Positions 53,404 to 62,106 of a stretch of 64,000 nucleotides of DNA are shown piece by piece (positions within the stretch are counted from its first letter, which is position 1; the number at the start of each line of letters is the position of its first letter). The notes beneath the pieces are model-generated. The model was not told the origin of the DNA and searched no databases. It saw only the letters and a program-made list of their open reading frames with translations. A program made the position numbers and the translations under genes. The stretch covers positions 1 through 64,000 of the forward strand of contig JBMNQC010000004.1 of the NCBI GenBank assembly GCA_050943935.1. The letters are read 5' to 3'. The DNA comes from Heteroscillospira sp050943935 (GTDB lineage: Bacteria > Bacillota > Clostridia > Oscillospirales > Oscillospiraceae).

Positions 53404-54288
53404 ATGAAAGTAGGATTTATCGGACTGGGTACCATGGGCAAGCCTATGGTGCGCAACCTTATGAAGGCCGGCCACGAGGTCGTGGTGTTTAACCGCTCCC
53501 AGCCTGCCATTGACCAGATGGTTTCCGAGGGCGCCGTAAACGGCGTATCTTATGCCCACATGGGCGAAGTCTGCCCCGTCATCATCACCATGGTCCCCAA
53601 CGCCCCCGACGTAAAGGCCGTGCTCTGCGGCGAAAACGGCGTGCTCAGCACCGCCAAAGAGGGCACCATCGTTATTGACATGAGCTCCATTGCCCCTCTG
53701 GCCTCTCAGGAGATTGCAAAGCTCTGCGCCGAGAAGGGTGTGCGCATGCTGGAGGCCCCTGTGTCCGGCGGAGAGCCCAAGGCCATAGACGGCACCCTCT
53801 CCATCATGTGCGGCGGCGAGGAGGCCCTCTATGAGGAGTGCAGAGACATTCTCAGCGTCATGGGCACTACCATAGTCTACTGCGGCAGCAGCGGCGCGGG
53901 CAATACCACCAAGCTGGCCAATCAGGTCATAGTGGCCATCAATATCGCCGCCGTGTCCGAGGCCTTCATGCTGGCCAAGAAGGCCGGGGTTGACCCCCAG
54001 CGGGTATTTGAGGCCATTCGCGGCGGCCTGGCCGGCAGCGTAGTGATGGACGCCAAGGCCCCCATGATTCTCTCCGGCAACACCAGGCCCGGCTTCAAGG
54101 TCGACCTGCACATCAAGGACCTGAATAACGCCTTGGCCACAGGCCACGGCGTAGGCTCTCCCCTGCCCCTCACTTCCGCCGTTATGGAGATGATGCAGAC
54201 TCTCCACGCCGACGGCATGGGAGCCTGCGACCACAGCACTCTCAGCAAATACTATGAGAAGCTCTCCGGCGGCAGGCTGGTTGACTGA
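53404..54288 (+). CDS. GarR-type 3-hydroxyacid dehydrogenase (second copy)
   Basis: 294 residues. GLGTMGKPMVRNLMKAGHEV, APVSGGEPKAIDGT and SGAGNTTKLANQ match the family and the copy at 11169-12056. All catalytic motifs are intact, so both copies should be active. The start ATG 53404 follows TTGGAGGATGTACCA. The next gene downstream is a PrpR-like regulator with its own promoter. The neighbourhood of hydroxy-acid enzymes supports a role in hydroxy-acid or aldehyde-acid reduction; the real substrate is unknown. Confidence 0.88.
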   Translation: MKVGFIGLGTMGKPMVRNLMKAGHEVVVFNRSQPAIDQMVSEGAVNGVSYAHMGEVCPVIITMVPNAPDVKAVLCGENGVLSTAKEGTIVIDMSSIAPLASQEIAKLCAEKGVRMLEAPVSGGEPKAIDGTLSIMCGGEEALYEECRDILSVMGTTIVYCGSSGAGNTTKLANQVIVAINIAAVSEAFMLAKKAGVDPQRVFEAIRGGLAGSVVMDAKAPMILSGNTRPGFKVDLHIKDLNNALATGHGVGSPLPLTSAVMEMMQTLHADGMGACDHSTLSKYYEKLSGGRLVD

Positions 54289-54303
54289 GCTTTCCACATT
54301 CTT

Positions 54304-54340
54304 TTCACGCCTCCGCGTTTGCGGAGGCGTCTTTTATTTC
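54304..54340 (+). terminator. Terminator
   Basis: ACGCCTCCGC / GCGGAGGCGT followed by CTTTTATTT. Confidence 0.85.
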
Positions 54341-54365
54341 ATATATTCATAATTTTGTTTCAGAC

Positions 54366-54394
54366 TTTACAGGCTGTTGAAACGCAGGTATAAT
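54366..54394 (+). promoter_or_regulatory. Promoter of PrpR-like regulator
   Basis: TTTACA (54366-54371) and TATAAT (54389-54394), 17-bp spacer. Confidence 0.65.
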
Positions 54395-54424
54395 ATAGTC
54401 ATCTATTCACCGGAGGTAATCACC

Positions 54425-56263
54425 ATGGCAAAATGCGCAATTTTTGTTACCAACGAGCAGCAGGAAGAAAGCGCCCGGGCCGTACTGCGTGAGCGCGGCG
54501 AGGATATTGGCATATACATGACCCATCCCCTGCGGGTACATGACGAGGCCATGGATATAGTCCGCCGGGAGGGCATACAGGTTATAATAGCCCGGGGCGG
54601 CGTGGCTCTGGAATTTAAGAAATGCACGGAAATACCCGTCATAGACCTGGTGCTCACAGTTCAGGAGCTGGGTATGCTGCTCATTGAGGCCAAGGCTATA
54701 CTTAAAAAGCCCCGCCCCACCATAGCCCTTATAACTTACGAGAACATGGTAGGCGACATGAGCGATGTAGAGGTGCTGTTCGGCGTAAAGCTGCGCATAT
54801 ACTACGTCACAAATCTGGATGAAATGCGCCCCGCCACTCTGCGCGCCGCAAACGACGGCGCCGACCTGGCCATAGGCGGAATATATGTAAAGGCGGCCTG
54901 CGAGGATATATCCATGCCCTATTTAAGCAATCCGGCAGGCAAGGCCTCGGTGCGCCATGCCCTGCAGATAGCATCCCGCGTCTCCTATTCCATAGACCTG
55001 CAGGAGCGGGACAGCGCGGAGCAGAACGCCCTGCTGAATTTCGCCTTTAACGGCATAATGCGTCTGGACCGGGACGGACGCATAGTCACCATGAACCGCA
55101 GAGCCGAGTCCATGCTGGAGCTCTCGGAGGCGGAGGCCCGCGGCAGGCATATCAGCGACTGCATACCCGCCATAGACCCTGAGCGGCTTGAAAAGGAGGT
55201 TTTCGGCGCCGGAGATGAGCTGTTCCTCAGCTTTCGCTCCGGTGAGGACGCCATAGCCGTTAGCATAGCGCCCATACAGGGCGAGTCTGCAATAGTATCC
55301 TGCTTTGATATAGAGGGTATATCCAGCTTTGAGCGCGAGGCCCGCAGCGAACTGCAGAGCACCGGGCCAGGCGGAAAATACAGCTACAAATGGCTGAGCT
55401 CCATGGCAGAGGAGCACACACCCTATCTGAAAAGCCTGAATGACCAGGCGCAGGTGGACGACTGTGTGCTTATCTCCGGAGGAGGCAGTCTGGAGCGCAG
55501 CCGAAGCGCAGCCTTCATTCACTTCAACGGCCTGCGCCGCGAGGGGCGCTTTTGCTCCCTATCCGCCGCCTCATATTCTCCGGAGGAGCAGGCGGAGGCC
55601 CTGTTCGGCACTCTGGAGCATCCCGGCGCCATAGCCATGGCAGACGGCGGCACCCTGTTTATAGACGAGCTTGAGCTGCTCTCCCCGCCCTGTCAGCAGC
55701 GCCTCTTCCGGCTGCTTTCCGATAACATTCTGGTCTGCCGTGACGGATACCGCGCCGTGGATATACGCGTTATTGCCGGCTCCGCCGGAGAGCTGGCCGA
55801 TCTAAGCGAGGCCGGGCGCTTCCATACCGAGCTGTACTATTTTGTCTCTGCCCGCTCCCTTGCTGTGCCGCCTCTGACGGGCTGCCCAAACGCAATAGTC
55901 AAGTGGGGAGCCTATTACCTGGAGCGCTCCTGTGCCGCATACGGGCGCTTTACCCTTATGACCAAGGCCGCCCGCCGCACCCTGGGCGCTCAGCTCTGGC
56001 CGGGAGGCCACGCCCAGCTCATGAGCTTCTGCCGCAGGGCCGCTGCCGAAAATTACCGGCGGGTCCTGGATGACACCGCTGTGCTTCGGCTTCTGAACGG
56101 TCCAGCCGCTGTTGAGCCGGAAAGCCATAGTGCTGACGGTGAGCGTGAGCAGCTGGTGCGGCTTATAGAAAAATACGGCGGCAACCGCGCTCTTATGGCA
56201 AATGAGCTGTGCATAAGCAAGACCACCCTGTGGCGGCGAATGAAGCAGTACGGGCTGATGTAG
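54425..56263 (+). CDS. PrpR-like regulator with degenerate AAA+ domain
   Basis: 612 residues. Domains: PrpR-N sensor (about 1-190: VIIARGGVALEFKK and PVIDLVLTVQELGMLLIEAK), PAS domain (about 200-300), AAA+ remnant (about 330-540) and Fis-type HTH (about 580-612: YGGNRALMANELCISKTTLWRRMKQYGLM). Walker A is replaced by LISGGGSLERSRSAAFIH, and the GAFTGA loop is missing because ALFG passes directly into HPGAIAMADGGTLFIDE. Walker B (GGTLFIDELELL) remains. It should bind DNA and sense a small acid but is unlikely to activate sigma-54 promoters. Start ATG 54425 follows CGGAGGTAATCACC. It sits among the hydroxy-acid genes. Confidence 0.87.
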   Translation: MAKCAIFVTNEQQEESARAVLRERGEDIGIYMTHPLRVHDEAMDIVRREGIQVIIARGGVALEFKKCTEIPVIDLVLTVQELGMLLIEAKAILKKPRPTIALITYENMVGDMSDVEVLFGVKLRIYYVTNLDEMRPATLRAANDGADLAIGGIYVKAACEDISMPYLSNPAGKASVRHALQIASRVSYSIDLQERDSAEQNALLNFAFNGIMRLDRDGRIVTMNRRAESMLELSEAEARGRHISDCIPAIDPERLEKEVFGAGDELFLSFRSGEDAIAVSIAPIQGESAIVSCFDIEGISSFEREARSELQSTGPGGKYSYKWLSSMAEEHTPYLKSLNDQAQVDDCVLISGGGSLERSRSAAFIHFNGLRREGRFCSLSAASYSPEEQAEALFGTLEHPGAIAMADGGTLFIDELELLSPPCQQRLFRLLSDNILVCRDGYRAVDIRVIAGSAGELADLSEAGRFHTELYYFVSARSLAVPPLTGCPNAIVKWGAYYLERSCAAYGRFTLMTKAARRTLGAQLWPGGHAQLMSFCRRAAAENYRRVLDDTAVLRLLNGPAAVEPESHSADGEREQLVRLIEKYGGNRALMANELCISKTTLWRRMKQYGLM

Positions 56264-56288
56264 TCCGCCGGCTTTTTCAGACGCTCCC

Positions 56289-56318
56289 TTGACCTGGCAA
56301 TTAACCAGGTGCTATAAT
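56289..56318 (+). promoter_or_regulatory. Promoter of the CHAP gene, with dyad in the spacer
   Basis: TTGACC (56289-56294) and TATAAT (56313-56318), 18-bp spacer. The spacer is largely occupied by ACCTGG-N7-CCAGGT, a perfect dyad that could hold a repressor. Confidence 0.6.
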
Positions 56319-56365
56319 TACAGTTAAAAACAGGACTCAGCCATAAAAAAGAGGAGATGTTTCCA

Positions 56366-57928
56366 TTGAAAAAGAGTTTTAAACAAAGGTCCCTTTGCGC
56401 CGTTCTGATTTTGCTCACGGCAATTTCCATTGCGGTTCCGGTATCAGCGGCAGACCGGGAATGGGAAAGCGCCTATGCCGACACCATTGGCAGCTGCGCG
56501 GACAGCTGGGGCAACTACTTTGCCCTCACCGATCTGGATTTGGACGGTGCCCCCGAGCTGCTTATAGGCGGCGTGCCCGGCTCCGGCCTTTTTTCGCTGG
56601 CAGACGACGCCTTCACCTTCAAAGACGGCACCGTGCAGGCTCTGAGCTTTGACGAAGATAATCTCGGCATCCCCCTGGACGGATATACTCTGTGGTATAA
56701 TGCCTCCACAGGCAAGCACCGTGTAAACGGAGACATCCTTATGAGAGCAGGCTGGGCCGAGCGCAGCACCAGTCTCTCTGAGTTCAGTCTCAGCGGCACA
56801 GAAATAACCGATACCAGCCGCTTTGCCGTCGTCACCTCTGTAAACTCCGCCTATAACGAATCCAACACCTATTATAAAGACAGCAAACCGGTCAGCTATC
56901 AGATATACACCACACAGCTTGGCGCATATAAATACGGCTGGAAGCAGATTGGCGAGCAGCACGGCGTGACCTTAATGAAGTCCTACGGCAAGCTCAGCTC
57001 CGCTGAGATAAGCGACTTCATCGCCTCCTATGAGGACGGCCCCGTCATCGCCGTACCCAGCACACACAAGGTGGCTGTGGATGGTAAGCCTGTTCAGCTC
57101 AGCGCCTACAACATAGGCGGCAACAACTACTTTAAGCTCCGCGACATAGCCGTTGCTCTGAACGGAACCGGTTCTCAGTTCCAGATAGGCTGGGACAACG
57201 CCACCAGAACCATAGCCCTCACCACCGGCGAGAGCTATACCCCCGTGGGCGGCGAAATGGCATCCATCCCCATGCTGAACTGCCTGGGCCTGCCCAACCG
57301 CGATCCCATATACATTGACGGCGAGCTTGTTGACAATCTGACCGCTTACAATATTAACGACAACAACTATTTTAAGCTCCGCGACCTGGGCGAGGTTCTG
57401 AACTTTGCGCTGGAATGGGATAACGAGACTAAAACCATCCATATCCTCACCGAGAACTGGGACGCCAAGGTCGGCACTACCGTAGCGGCCATTAAGGACG
57501 GCAGCGGCTACACTTACTGCTACAACTCAGACGGCAATATATCCGCCGCAGGCGGCTACATAGGTCAGTGCACCTGGTATGCCTACGGCCGTTTCCAGGA
57601 GACCACCGGCATAGCCCTTAAATCCGCCCGCAACGCACAGAAATGGCTGAGCGACAACGCCTCCGACAGCAGGGTTGAGATAGTCAGCGATATAACCGCT
57701 CCCGCCGTCGCCGTACGCACTTCCGGAAGCTTCGGTCATGTCATGTTCGTGGAGCATGTTGAGTACGATGCCGATGGCAATCCCACCGACGTATATTTCA
57801 CCGAGTGTAACTGGGACAACAACGGCGCCTACAACGAGGGCAGCGACTGCGTGGTTCAGAAGATGAGCTACAATGAATTCACACGCAGCCGCAATCCCGC
57901 AGGCTACATTACCGCCGCTGGAAACTAA
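56366..57928 (+). CDS. Secreted CHAP-domain protein with stalk domains
   Basis: 520 residues. A signal peptide (about 1-28, ending VPVSA), an EF-hand-like or FG-GAP-like N-terminal part (LTDLDLDGAPELLIGG), two copper-amine-oxidase-N type modules (YNIGGNNYFKLRDIAVAL and YNINDNNYFKLRDLGEVL), then a CHAP domain (YIGQCTWYAYGRFQE with the catalytic Cys, SFGHVMFVEHVEY with the His, FTECNW). CHAP domains are cysteine amidases or endopeptidases of peptidoglycan. The start is TTG 56366, 9 nt after GAGGAG; the ATG 56357 abuts the site. Confidence 0.85.
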   Translation: MKKSFKQRSLCAVLILLTAISIAVPVSAADREWESAYADTIGSCADSWGNYFALTDLDLDGAPELLIGGVPGSGLFSLADDAFTFKDGTVQALSFDEDNLGIPLDGYTLWYNASTGKHRVNGDILMRAGWAERSTSLSEFSLSGTEITDTSRFAVVTSVNSAYNESNTYYKDSKPVSYQIYTTQLGAYKYGWKQIGEQHGVTLMKSYGKLSSAEISDFIASYEDGPVIAVPSTHKVAVDGKPVQLSAYNIGGNNYFKLRDIAVALNGTGSQFQIGWDNATRTIALTTGESYTPVGGEMASIPMLNCLGLPNRDPIYIDGELVDNLTAYNINDNNYFKLRDLGEVLNFALEWDNETKTIHILTENWDAKVGTTVAAIKDGSGYTYCYNSDGNISAAGGYIGQCTWYAYGRFQETTGIALKSARNAQKWLSDNASDSRVEIVSDITAPAVAVRTSGSFGHVMFVEHVEYDADGNPTDVYFTECNWDNNGAYNEGSDCVVQKMSYNEFTRSRNPAGYITAAGN

Positions 57929-57933
57929 ACAAA

Positions 57934-57974
57934 TAAAAATAAGGACAGTCAAAAGACTGTCCTTATTTTTTATT
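57934..57974. terminator. Bidirectional terminator
   Basis: AAATAAGGACAGTC / GACTGTCCTTATTT stem followed by TTTATT, between convergent CHAP and SerA-like genes. Confidence 0.85.
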
Positions 57975-57987
57975 GCCTGGTTTAGAT

Positions 57988-58947
57988 TTACAGCTTTGCG
58001 CCGTTGATGGACCACTCGGGCTTCTCGCCGGAGAGGACGCTGTGGATACCCATAGCAGCGTGCAGGCCCATACGGTCCATGGACTCCTGGGTCAGAGCAG
58101 CGGAGTGAGGAGTCATAACAACATTGTTCAGACCGAACAGGGGGCAATCCTTGGGAGCGGGCTCAGAGGGGAACACGTCGGTGGCGAATCCCTTGATTAC
58201 GCCGTTCTTCAGGCACTCGGCCATATCGTCGATGTTCACAACGTCGCCGCGGGCGCAGTTGACGAGGTAAGCGGAGGGCTTCATCATGCCGATGGTGGTC
58301 TTGTTGATGCTGCCGCGGGTCTCGGGGGTGCTGGGAACGTGCAGAGACACGAAGTCGGCGTTGCGGAGGACCTCTTCCATGGTCTCGACCTTGGTAGCGC
58401 CCTCGGGGAAGCGGTCGGCGGGCAGGTAGGCATCATAGCCGATGACCTTCATGCCGAAAGCCTTGATGCACATGTTGGCAACCATGGAGCCGATACGGCC
58501 CATGCCAACCAGACCCAGAGTCTTGCCCTGCAGGTCGTAGCTGCGGCAGCTATTGCGGAACTCCCACTCGCCGTTGCGGATGCCGGCATCGAAGTAAGCA
58601 ATGTGGTGAGCAATGGCGATCATCATACCGACGGTGTGCTCAGCAACGGAGATAGCGTTGGAGGTGGGAGCGAAGCAGACATAAATGCCCTTCTCGGTGC
58701 ACCAGTCAACATCGATGTTGTCAACGCCGATACCGTGGCGGCCAATGACCTTCAGGTTGGTGCCGGCGGCCTCGAGGACCTCGGCGGGGTAGGGAGCGGT
58801 ACGGGCCAGGATGGCGTCAGCGCCGGCGACCTGCTCCTTCATGCTCTCGATGTCGATCTTACCGGAGCCGATGACGACCTCATAGCCGCGCTCCAGCAGA
58901 TAATCCTTACCTGCAGCGGTAATATCCTGGGGAATTACAACCTTCAT
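57988..58947 (-). CDS. D-isomer 2-hydroxyacid dehydrogenase (SerA-like)
   Basis: 319 residues. NAD-binding motif GLVGMGRIGSMVA and catalytic residues in NCARGDVVN (Arg), SEPAPKD (Glu region) and TPHSAALT (His) are present. Without an ACT domain, this is the short form of phosphoglycerate-dehydrogenase-like enzymes, which also includes hydroxypyruvate or glyoxylate reductases. The start ATG 58947 follows AAAGGATATGATAACA; ATG 58956 is a weak alternative. It has its own promoter with direct repeats around it. Lying next to RraA and LarA-like genes, it may handle a 2-hydroxy or 2-oxo acid. Confidence 0.9.
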   Translation of the reverse strand: MKVVIPQDITAAGKDYLLERGYEVVIGSGKIDIESMKEQVAGADAILARTAPYPAEVLEAAGTNLKVIGRHGIGVDNIDVDWCTEKGIYVCFAPTSNAISVAEHTVGMMIAIAHHIAYFDAGIRNGEWEFRNSCRSYDLQGKTLGLVGMGRIGSMVANMCIKAFGMKVIGYDAYLPADRFPEGATKVETMEEVLRNADFVSLHVPSTPETRGSINKTTIGMMKPSAYLVNCARGDVVNIDDMAECLKNGVIKGFATDVFPSEPAPKDCPLFGLNNVVMTPHSAALTQESMDRMGLHAAMGIHSVLSGEKPEWSINGAKL

Positions 58948-58998
58948 TGTTATCATATCCTTTCACAACTTTTATGCAAAACCGTCTCAAAAACAGTC

Positions 58999-59111
58999 TT
59001 AACATCTGAAATAGCGCTAAAGTGTCGGAAGCGCCGTGAATATTATAGCACGATGTTTCGCTTCCATCAAGTGCATTAAGAAAATCCTAACATCAGAAAA
59101 CGCGCTTTAAG
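58999..59111. promoter_or_regulatory. Direct repeats flanking the SerA-like promoter
   Basis: TTAACATCTGAAATAGCGCT (58999-59018, continuing AAAG) and CTAACATCAGAAAACGCGCT (59087-59106, continuing TTAAG) are 24-bp near-matches 88 bp apart. One lies just downstream of the predicted start and one upstream of the -35 box, a spacing compatible with a DNA loop. Confidence 0.4.
59042..59070 (-). promoter_or_regulatory. Promoter of the SerA-like gene
   Basis: TTGATG (59070-59065) and TATAAT (59047-59042), 17-bp spacer. Confidence 0.75.
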
Positions 59112-59145
59112 GGTTCGCGAAAAGGCAAACCCTTAAAGCACTATG
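59103..59145 (-). terminator. Terminator of the rraA-like gene
   Basis: GTGCTTTAAGGGTTTGC / GCGAACCCTTAAAGCGC forms a long stem, followed on the minus strand by GTTTTCT. Confidence 0.75.
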
Positions 59146-59156
59146 TTTTTGGTAAT

Positions 59157-59882
59157 TTAGAACTTGACGGCCTTGCGGGCGGCAGCCATGCCGGCTCTCC
59201 AGACCTTCAGGTCCTCAATGGAGGGACGCACGCCATCGGCCAGGGCCTTGCGGCAGGGCTCCAGAACGGGCATCTCGGCGGCGGCAATGCCGACGCAGGC
59301 GTCGTACAGGCGGGGGGCAACATCCTCGGGGATGACCACGAAGCCGTGGATATCGGCGTGGATGAGGTCGCCGGGGTTGATGGTCAGACCGCAGATAACA
59401 ACGGGGCAGTCAACAACCTCAACATGAATAAAGGCGTGGGAGACCAGCACCTCTGTGGACATGAAGTAGAAGCCCAGCTCGTCGGCAGCGGGGATATCGC
59501 GGACGCCGCCCTGAACCAGAGTGCCCACAGCGCCCAGAGACTTGTGGGTAGTGGCCTGGACCTCGCCCCAGTAGGAGCCGATGGGCTCCAGGTCGGTATC
59601 CTGGATGCAGATGATGGAGGGTCCCTCCTCGGCGCGGGTATTGGCATACAGATCCATCTGGAGCTGAGCCTGCTCGGGGGTGGCGGGAGCCATGGAGCTG
59701 ACCTTGGCGGTGACAGCATATCCGACCATGGGCTTTTCGGTGTCGCCGGCGCGCTGTACCATGCCGGGCTTGCCGTAGCAGTTGAAACGATACTGGGCGC
59801 CGAAAGACTCCAGAGCGTTGCAGATGGTGGGGCTGTCGAATTCACGCAGCTTCTCGAGCTGAGCGTTGGTAAGCTTTGCCAT
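59157..59882 (-). CDS. RraA-family aldolase/decarboxylase-like protein
   Basis: 241 residues of the RraA/HMG-aldolase family. The metal and substrate motif is seen in GSYWGEVQATTHKSLGAVGTLVQGGVRD and the later INPGDLIHADIHGFVVIP. Members cleave 4-hydroxy-4-methyl-2-oxoglutarate or decarboxylate oxaloacetate; others inhibit RNase E, which is less likely here. Start ATG 59882 follows AAGGAAGGTAATTTCAA. It is 45 bp downstream of the LarA-like gene and likely co-transcribed. Confidence 0.88.
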   Translation of the reverse strand: MAKLTNAQLEKLREFDSPTICNALESFGAQYRFNCYGKPGMVQRAGDTEKPMVGYAVTAKVSSMAPATPEQAQLQMDLYANTRAEEGPSIICIQDTDLEPIGSYWGEVQATTHKSLGAVGTLVQGGVRDIPAADELGFYFMSTEVLVSHAFIHVEVVDCPVVICGLTINPGDLIHADIHGFVVIPEDVAPRLYDACVGIAAAEMPVLEPCRKALADGVRPSIEDLKVWRAGMAAARKAVKF

Positions 59883-59927
59883 TTGAAATTACCTTCCTTG
59901 TATAAAAATTAATTTGGGTAAACTTGA

Positions 59928-61193
59928 TTAAAAGAGGTTTCCGTTCTCGTCGAAGGCATAGGGCGCGGGCTCGCCCACCACCTCTATATTGGGGTTGGCC
60001 TCGGCCTCGGGGAGGAGATTTTCGGAGACATAGAACTCGCCCATGCTGAGGGTGTTGTGGATGTGGATGATACGGGGGTTGGCGGTGTCTATATCGAAGC
60101 AGCACTTAACGCCGGCGCGGATGGCCTGACGGTCGTTGTCCATAATCATGGGAATCTTGGTGGAGAAAGAGATTCGGCTGGTGAGAGGATTGGGATAAGT
60201 CTCATAGAGGTCCAGCTTATCATAGAAGCGGCGGGTGGTGAAGTCGGCCAGACCCATGCCGCCGCCGTTGCCGTGGCTCTTCTCGGCCAGGTCCAGAACA
60301 ACGATATTCTGGCAGATGGGCTTCTCCTGGATGCGGGGATTGGTGAAGCGCTTTACCACATTGGGGTCCATACCTGCTCCGGAGATGTTCTTGCCTATCT
60401 CGTCAACGACCAGAACATCGCACTCCTTAAAGAGGATCTGAGCCAGATAGCCCTTGGCGCGCTCCAGATACTCGGGCTCACGCTGGGCGAACTCCTCGCT
60501 CTTCATGCAGACCACCTCGGCGGTGTCCTCATAGGCGTTCTCAACCACGGCCAGGCCGCCGATGATATTGCTGTGGGCAATGGCGTAGGTACCCATCTCC
60601 TCAATGCGGGGGCCAAGGTTGGTGATGTGGGTGGAGTGGCAGCACTCGGCGCCATACTGCTTGCCGAGGCCGATAACTATCATCTTCAGCAGGCCGCTCT
60701 CTATCTTGTAGCGGAAGGAGGTGTGGGGCTTGATGCGGTGAACTACGAAAATAGCGTCCGCCTCATATGCGTTCTTGTCGATGGCGACTTTCAGGCCGCT
60801 GTCGGTGTAGCCCAGGGTCACGGTCTCCATGGAGGAGAGGATGGGCACACCCATTGTCTCCTCTGTGATGCCCATTCCGGCGATAACGCCGCGCTGGCCC
60901 TCGGCGGTGGCGCCGCCGTGGCTGCCCATGGCGGGCACGATGAAAGGCTCACAGCCGTGCTCCTTCAGCACGTTTATGACTTCCTTGAGGATGACGGGGA
61001 AATTATTCACCTGGCGGCTGCCTGCGGTGAGGGCCACGCGGTAGCCGGGCTTAACGCGCTCCAGCACGCCGCTGGATTCCATCTGCTTGCGGATCTCGCC
61101 GGGGAGATCCTCCACCACGGGACGGGGGAAGTGCTGACGCACCTTGACCATCCGGGGCAGTTCTATCATACTGGTGAGGTCTTCAAGAATCAT
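59928..61193 (-). CDS. LarA-like (lactate racemase domain) protein
   Basis: 421 residues. It belongs to the LarA/DUF2088 group: VALTAGSRQVNNFPVILKEV, VPAMGSHGGATAEGQRG, HRIKPHTSFRYKIESGLLKM and LDLAEKSHGNGGGMGLADF. Classical LarA uses a nickel-pincer nucleotide to racemise lactate; relatives act on other 2-hydroxy acids, and some do not need that cofactor. The larBCE genes for the cofactor are not in the window. The start ATG 61193 follows AGGAGGAACGACAA. Confidence 0.82.
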   Translation of the reverse strand: MILEDLTSMIELPRMVKVRQHFPRPVVEDLPGEIRKQMESSGVLERVKPGYRVALTAGSRQVNNFPVILKEVINVLKEHGCEPFIVPAMGSHGGATAEGQRGVIAGMGITEETMGVPILSSMETVTLGYTDSGLKVAIDKNAYEADAIFVVHRIKPHTSFRYKIESGLLKMIVIGLGKQYGAECCHSTHITNLGPRIEEMGTYAIAHSNIIGGLAVVENAYEDTAEVVCMKSEEFAQREPEYLERAKGYLAQILFKECDVLVVDEIGKNISGAGMDPNVVKRFTNPRIQEKPICQNIVVLDLAEKSHGNGGGMGLADFTTRRFYDKLDLYETYPNPLTSRISFSTKIPMIMDNDRQAIRAGVKCCFDIDTANPRIIHIHNTLSMGEFYVSENLLPEAEANPNIEVVGEPAPYAFDENGNLF

Positions 61194-61255
61194 TTGTCGT
61201 TCCTCCTGTGTTTTATATATTTAGAAAGCTTTTGTTTTTTTATACGGCCATAATC

Positions 61256-61284
61256 ACTATACATCTTCCGCCCGTTTTTTTCAA
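61256..61284 (-). promoter_or_regulatory. Promoter of larA-like/rraA-like operon
   Basis: TTGAAA (61284-61279) and TATAGT (61261-61256), 17-bp spacer, 63 bp upstream of the start. Confidence 0.7.
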
Positions 61285-61385
61285 CCGGTGAAGCCAAATC
61301 TGCAAACCGTAAAACGCACAGGTTTGTTGTATAATCCGGTCACTTGACGCTTTCTTCACAGCGCATCGTCGGCGCCTAAACTTTT

Positions 61386-61431
61386 TCTCCCCTAACAGGG
61401 GAGGTGACCCCGCAGGGCCGGAAGGGGTTGC
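61386..61431. repeat. GC-rich imperfect hairpin repeat, copy A
   Basis: CTCCCCTAACAGGGGAGGTG, then CCCCGCAGGGCCGGAAGGGGTTG. It matches copy B at 61887-61985 in its first half. Confidence 0.55.
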
Positions 61432-61886
61432 CGTTACAGCATCATCTGAGTAGGGGCGCGCAATGCGCGCCCATGTGCTTATTCGCCGTGGTGCGGTTAT
61501 GAAATCGGCCTGTACTGCGGGGTCGTGTTCTGAAACCCATTTCTTTAAAGAAACGGGTTTCAGACTTCCCAAAGAATCTGCCTAAGTCGTATACTCTTTT
61601 GGGCCTCGCCTACGCGCACAACGCGCTCGTGCGGCGGTGGATGTTAGCCTTGGCCTGCGTCGAAGTGCGGAGCTGTCAGGTGAGCTTCACGCTGAACTCT
61701 ACCGCCCAATTCCATCGAATCAGGCGCGACTTACGCCGCACTAACACTTCGCCATTTGAGTAAGGTGAGCGTCAGCTCAGCTTACGGCCCATGGCGAACA
61801 GTCAGTTTCTTTGGCGGGCGACACCGTTTCTTTCCAAAAGAAATGGGGTCGCATCACGCAGCCCGCAGGCTGCGCCCCTACACACC

Positions 61887-61985
61887 AAAGCCTCCCCTGT
61901 GTAAGGCAAGGTGCCCCGCAGGGCGGAGGGGTTGTCAATCCCTCCGTCAGCTTCGCTGACAGCTCCCTTTACACAAGGGAGCCTT
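61887..61985. repeat. GC-rich imperfect hairpin repeat, copy B (full)
   Basis: CCTCCCCTGTGTAAGGCAAG and CCCCGCAGGGCGGAGGGGTTG are followed by CCTCCGTCAGCTTCGCTGAC and CTCCCTTTACACAAGGGAG. The two halves form an extended dyad. This type of repeat is common between genes in gut Clostridia. Confidence 0.6.
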
Positions 61986-62036
61986 CGGCGCGCAGCGCCT
62001 CAACAATTCTTCATTATTCACTTTTCATTCACCAAA
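61985..62036. repeat. Dispersed intergenic repeat (copy 4)
   Basis: TCGGCGCGCAGCGCCTCAAC followed by AATTCTTCATTATTCACTTT; same arrangement as copy 1 at 3519-3563. Confidence 0.5.
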
Positions 62037-62070
62037 AACCGGGAGAGCGTTTGCTCTCCCGGTTTTCCTA
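62037..62070 (-). terminator. Terminator of the UroD/MtaA-like gene
   Basis: AAAACCGGGAGAGC / GCTCTCCCGGTTTTT on the minus strand. Confidence 0.85.
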
Positions 62071-62106
62071 TATTCTTCCCGCGTGCCGATGCGGGATGAA
62101 ATAAGC

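Larger units (their letters stand above)
61300..62034. other. Gene-free repeat-rich region
   Basis: About 730 bp without a credible gene. It contains two copies of a GC-rich intergenic repeat, a TGAAACCC/GGGTTTCA hairpin (about 61531-61564), several GCGC dyads and a dispersed repeat copy. It appears to be decayed repetitive DNA between two operons. Confidence 0.55.
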
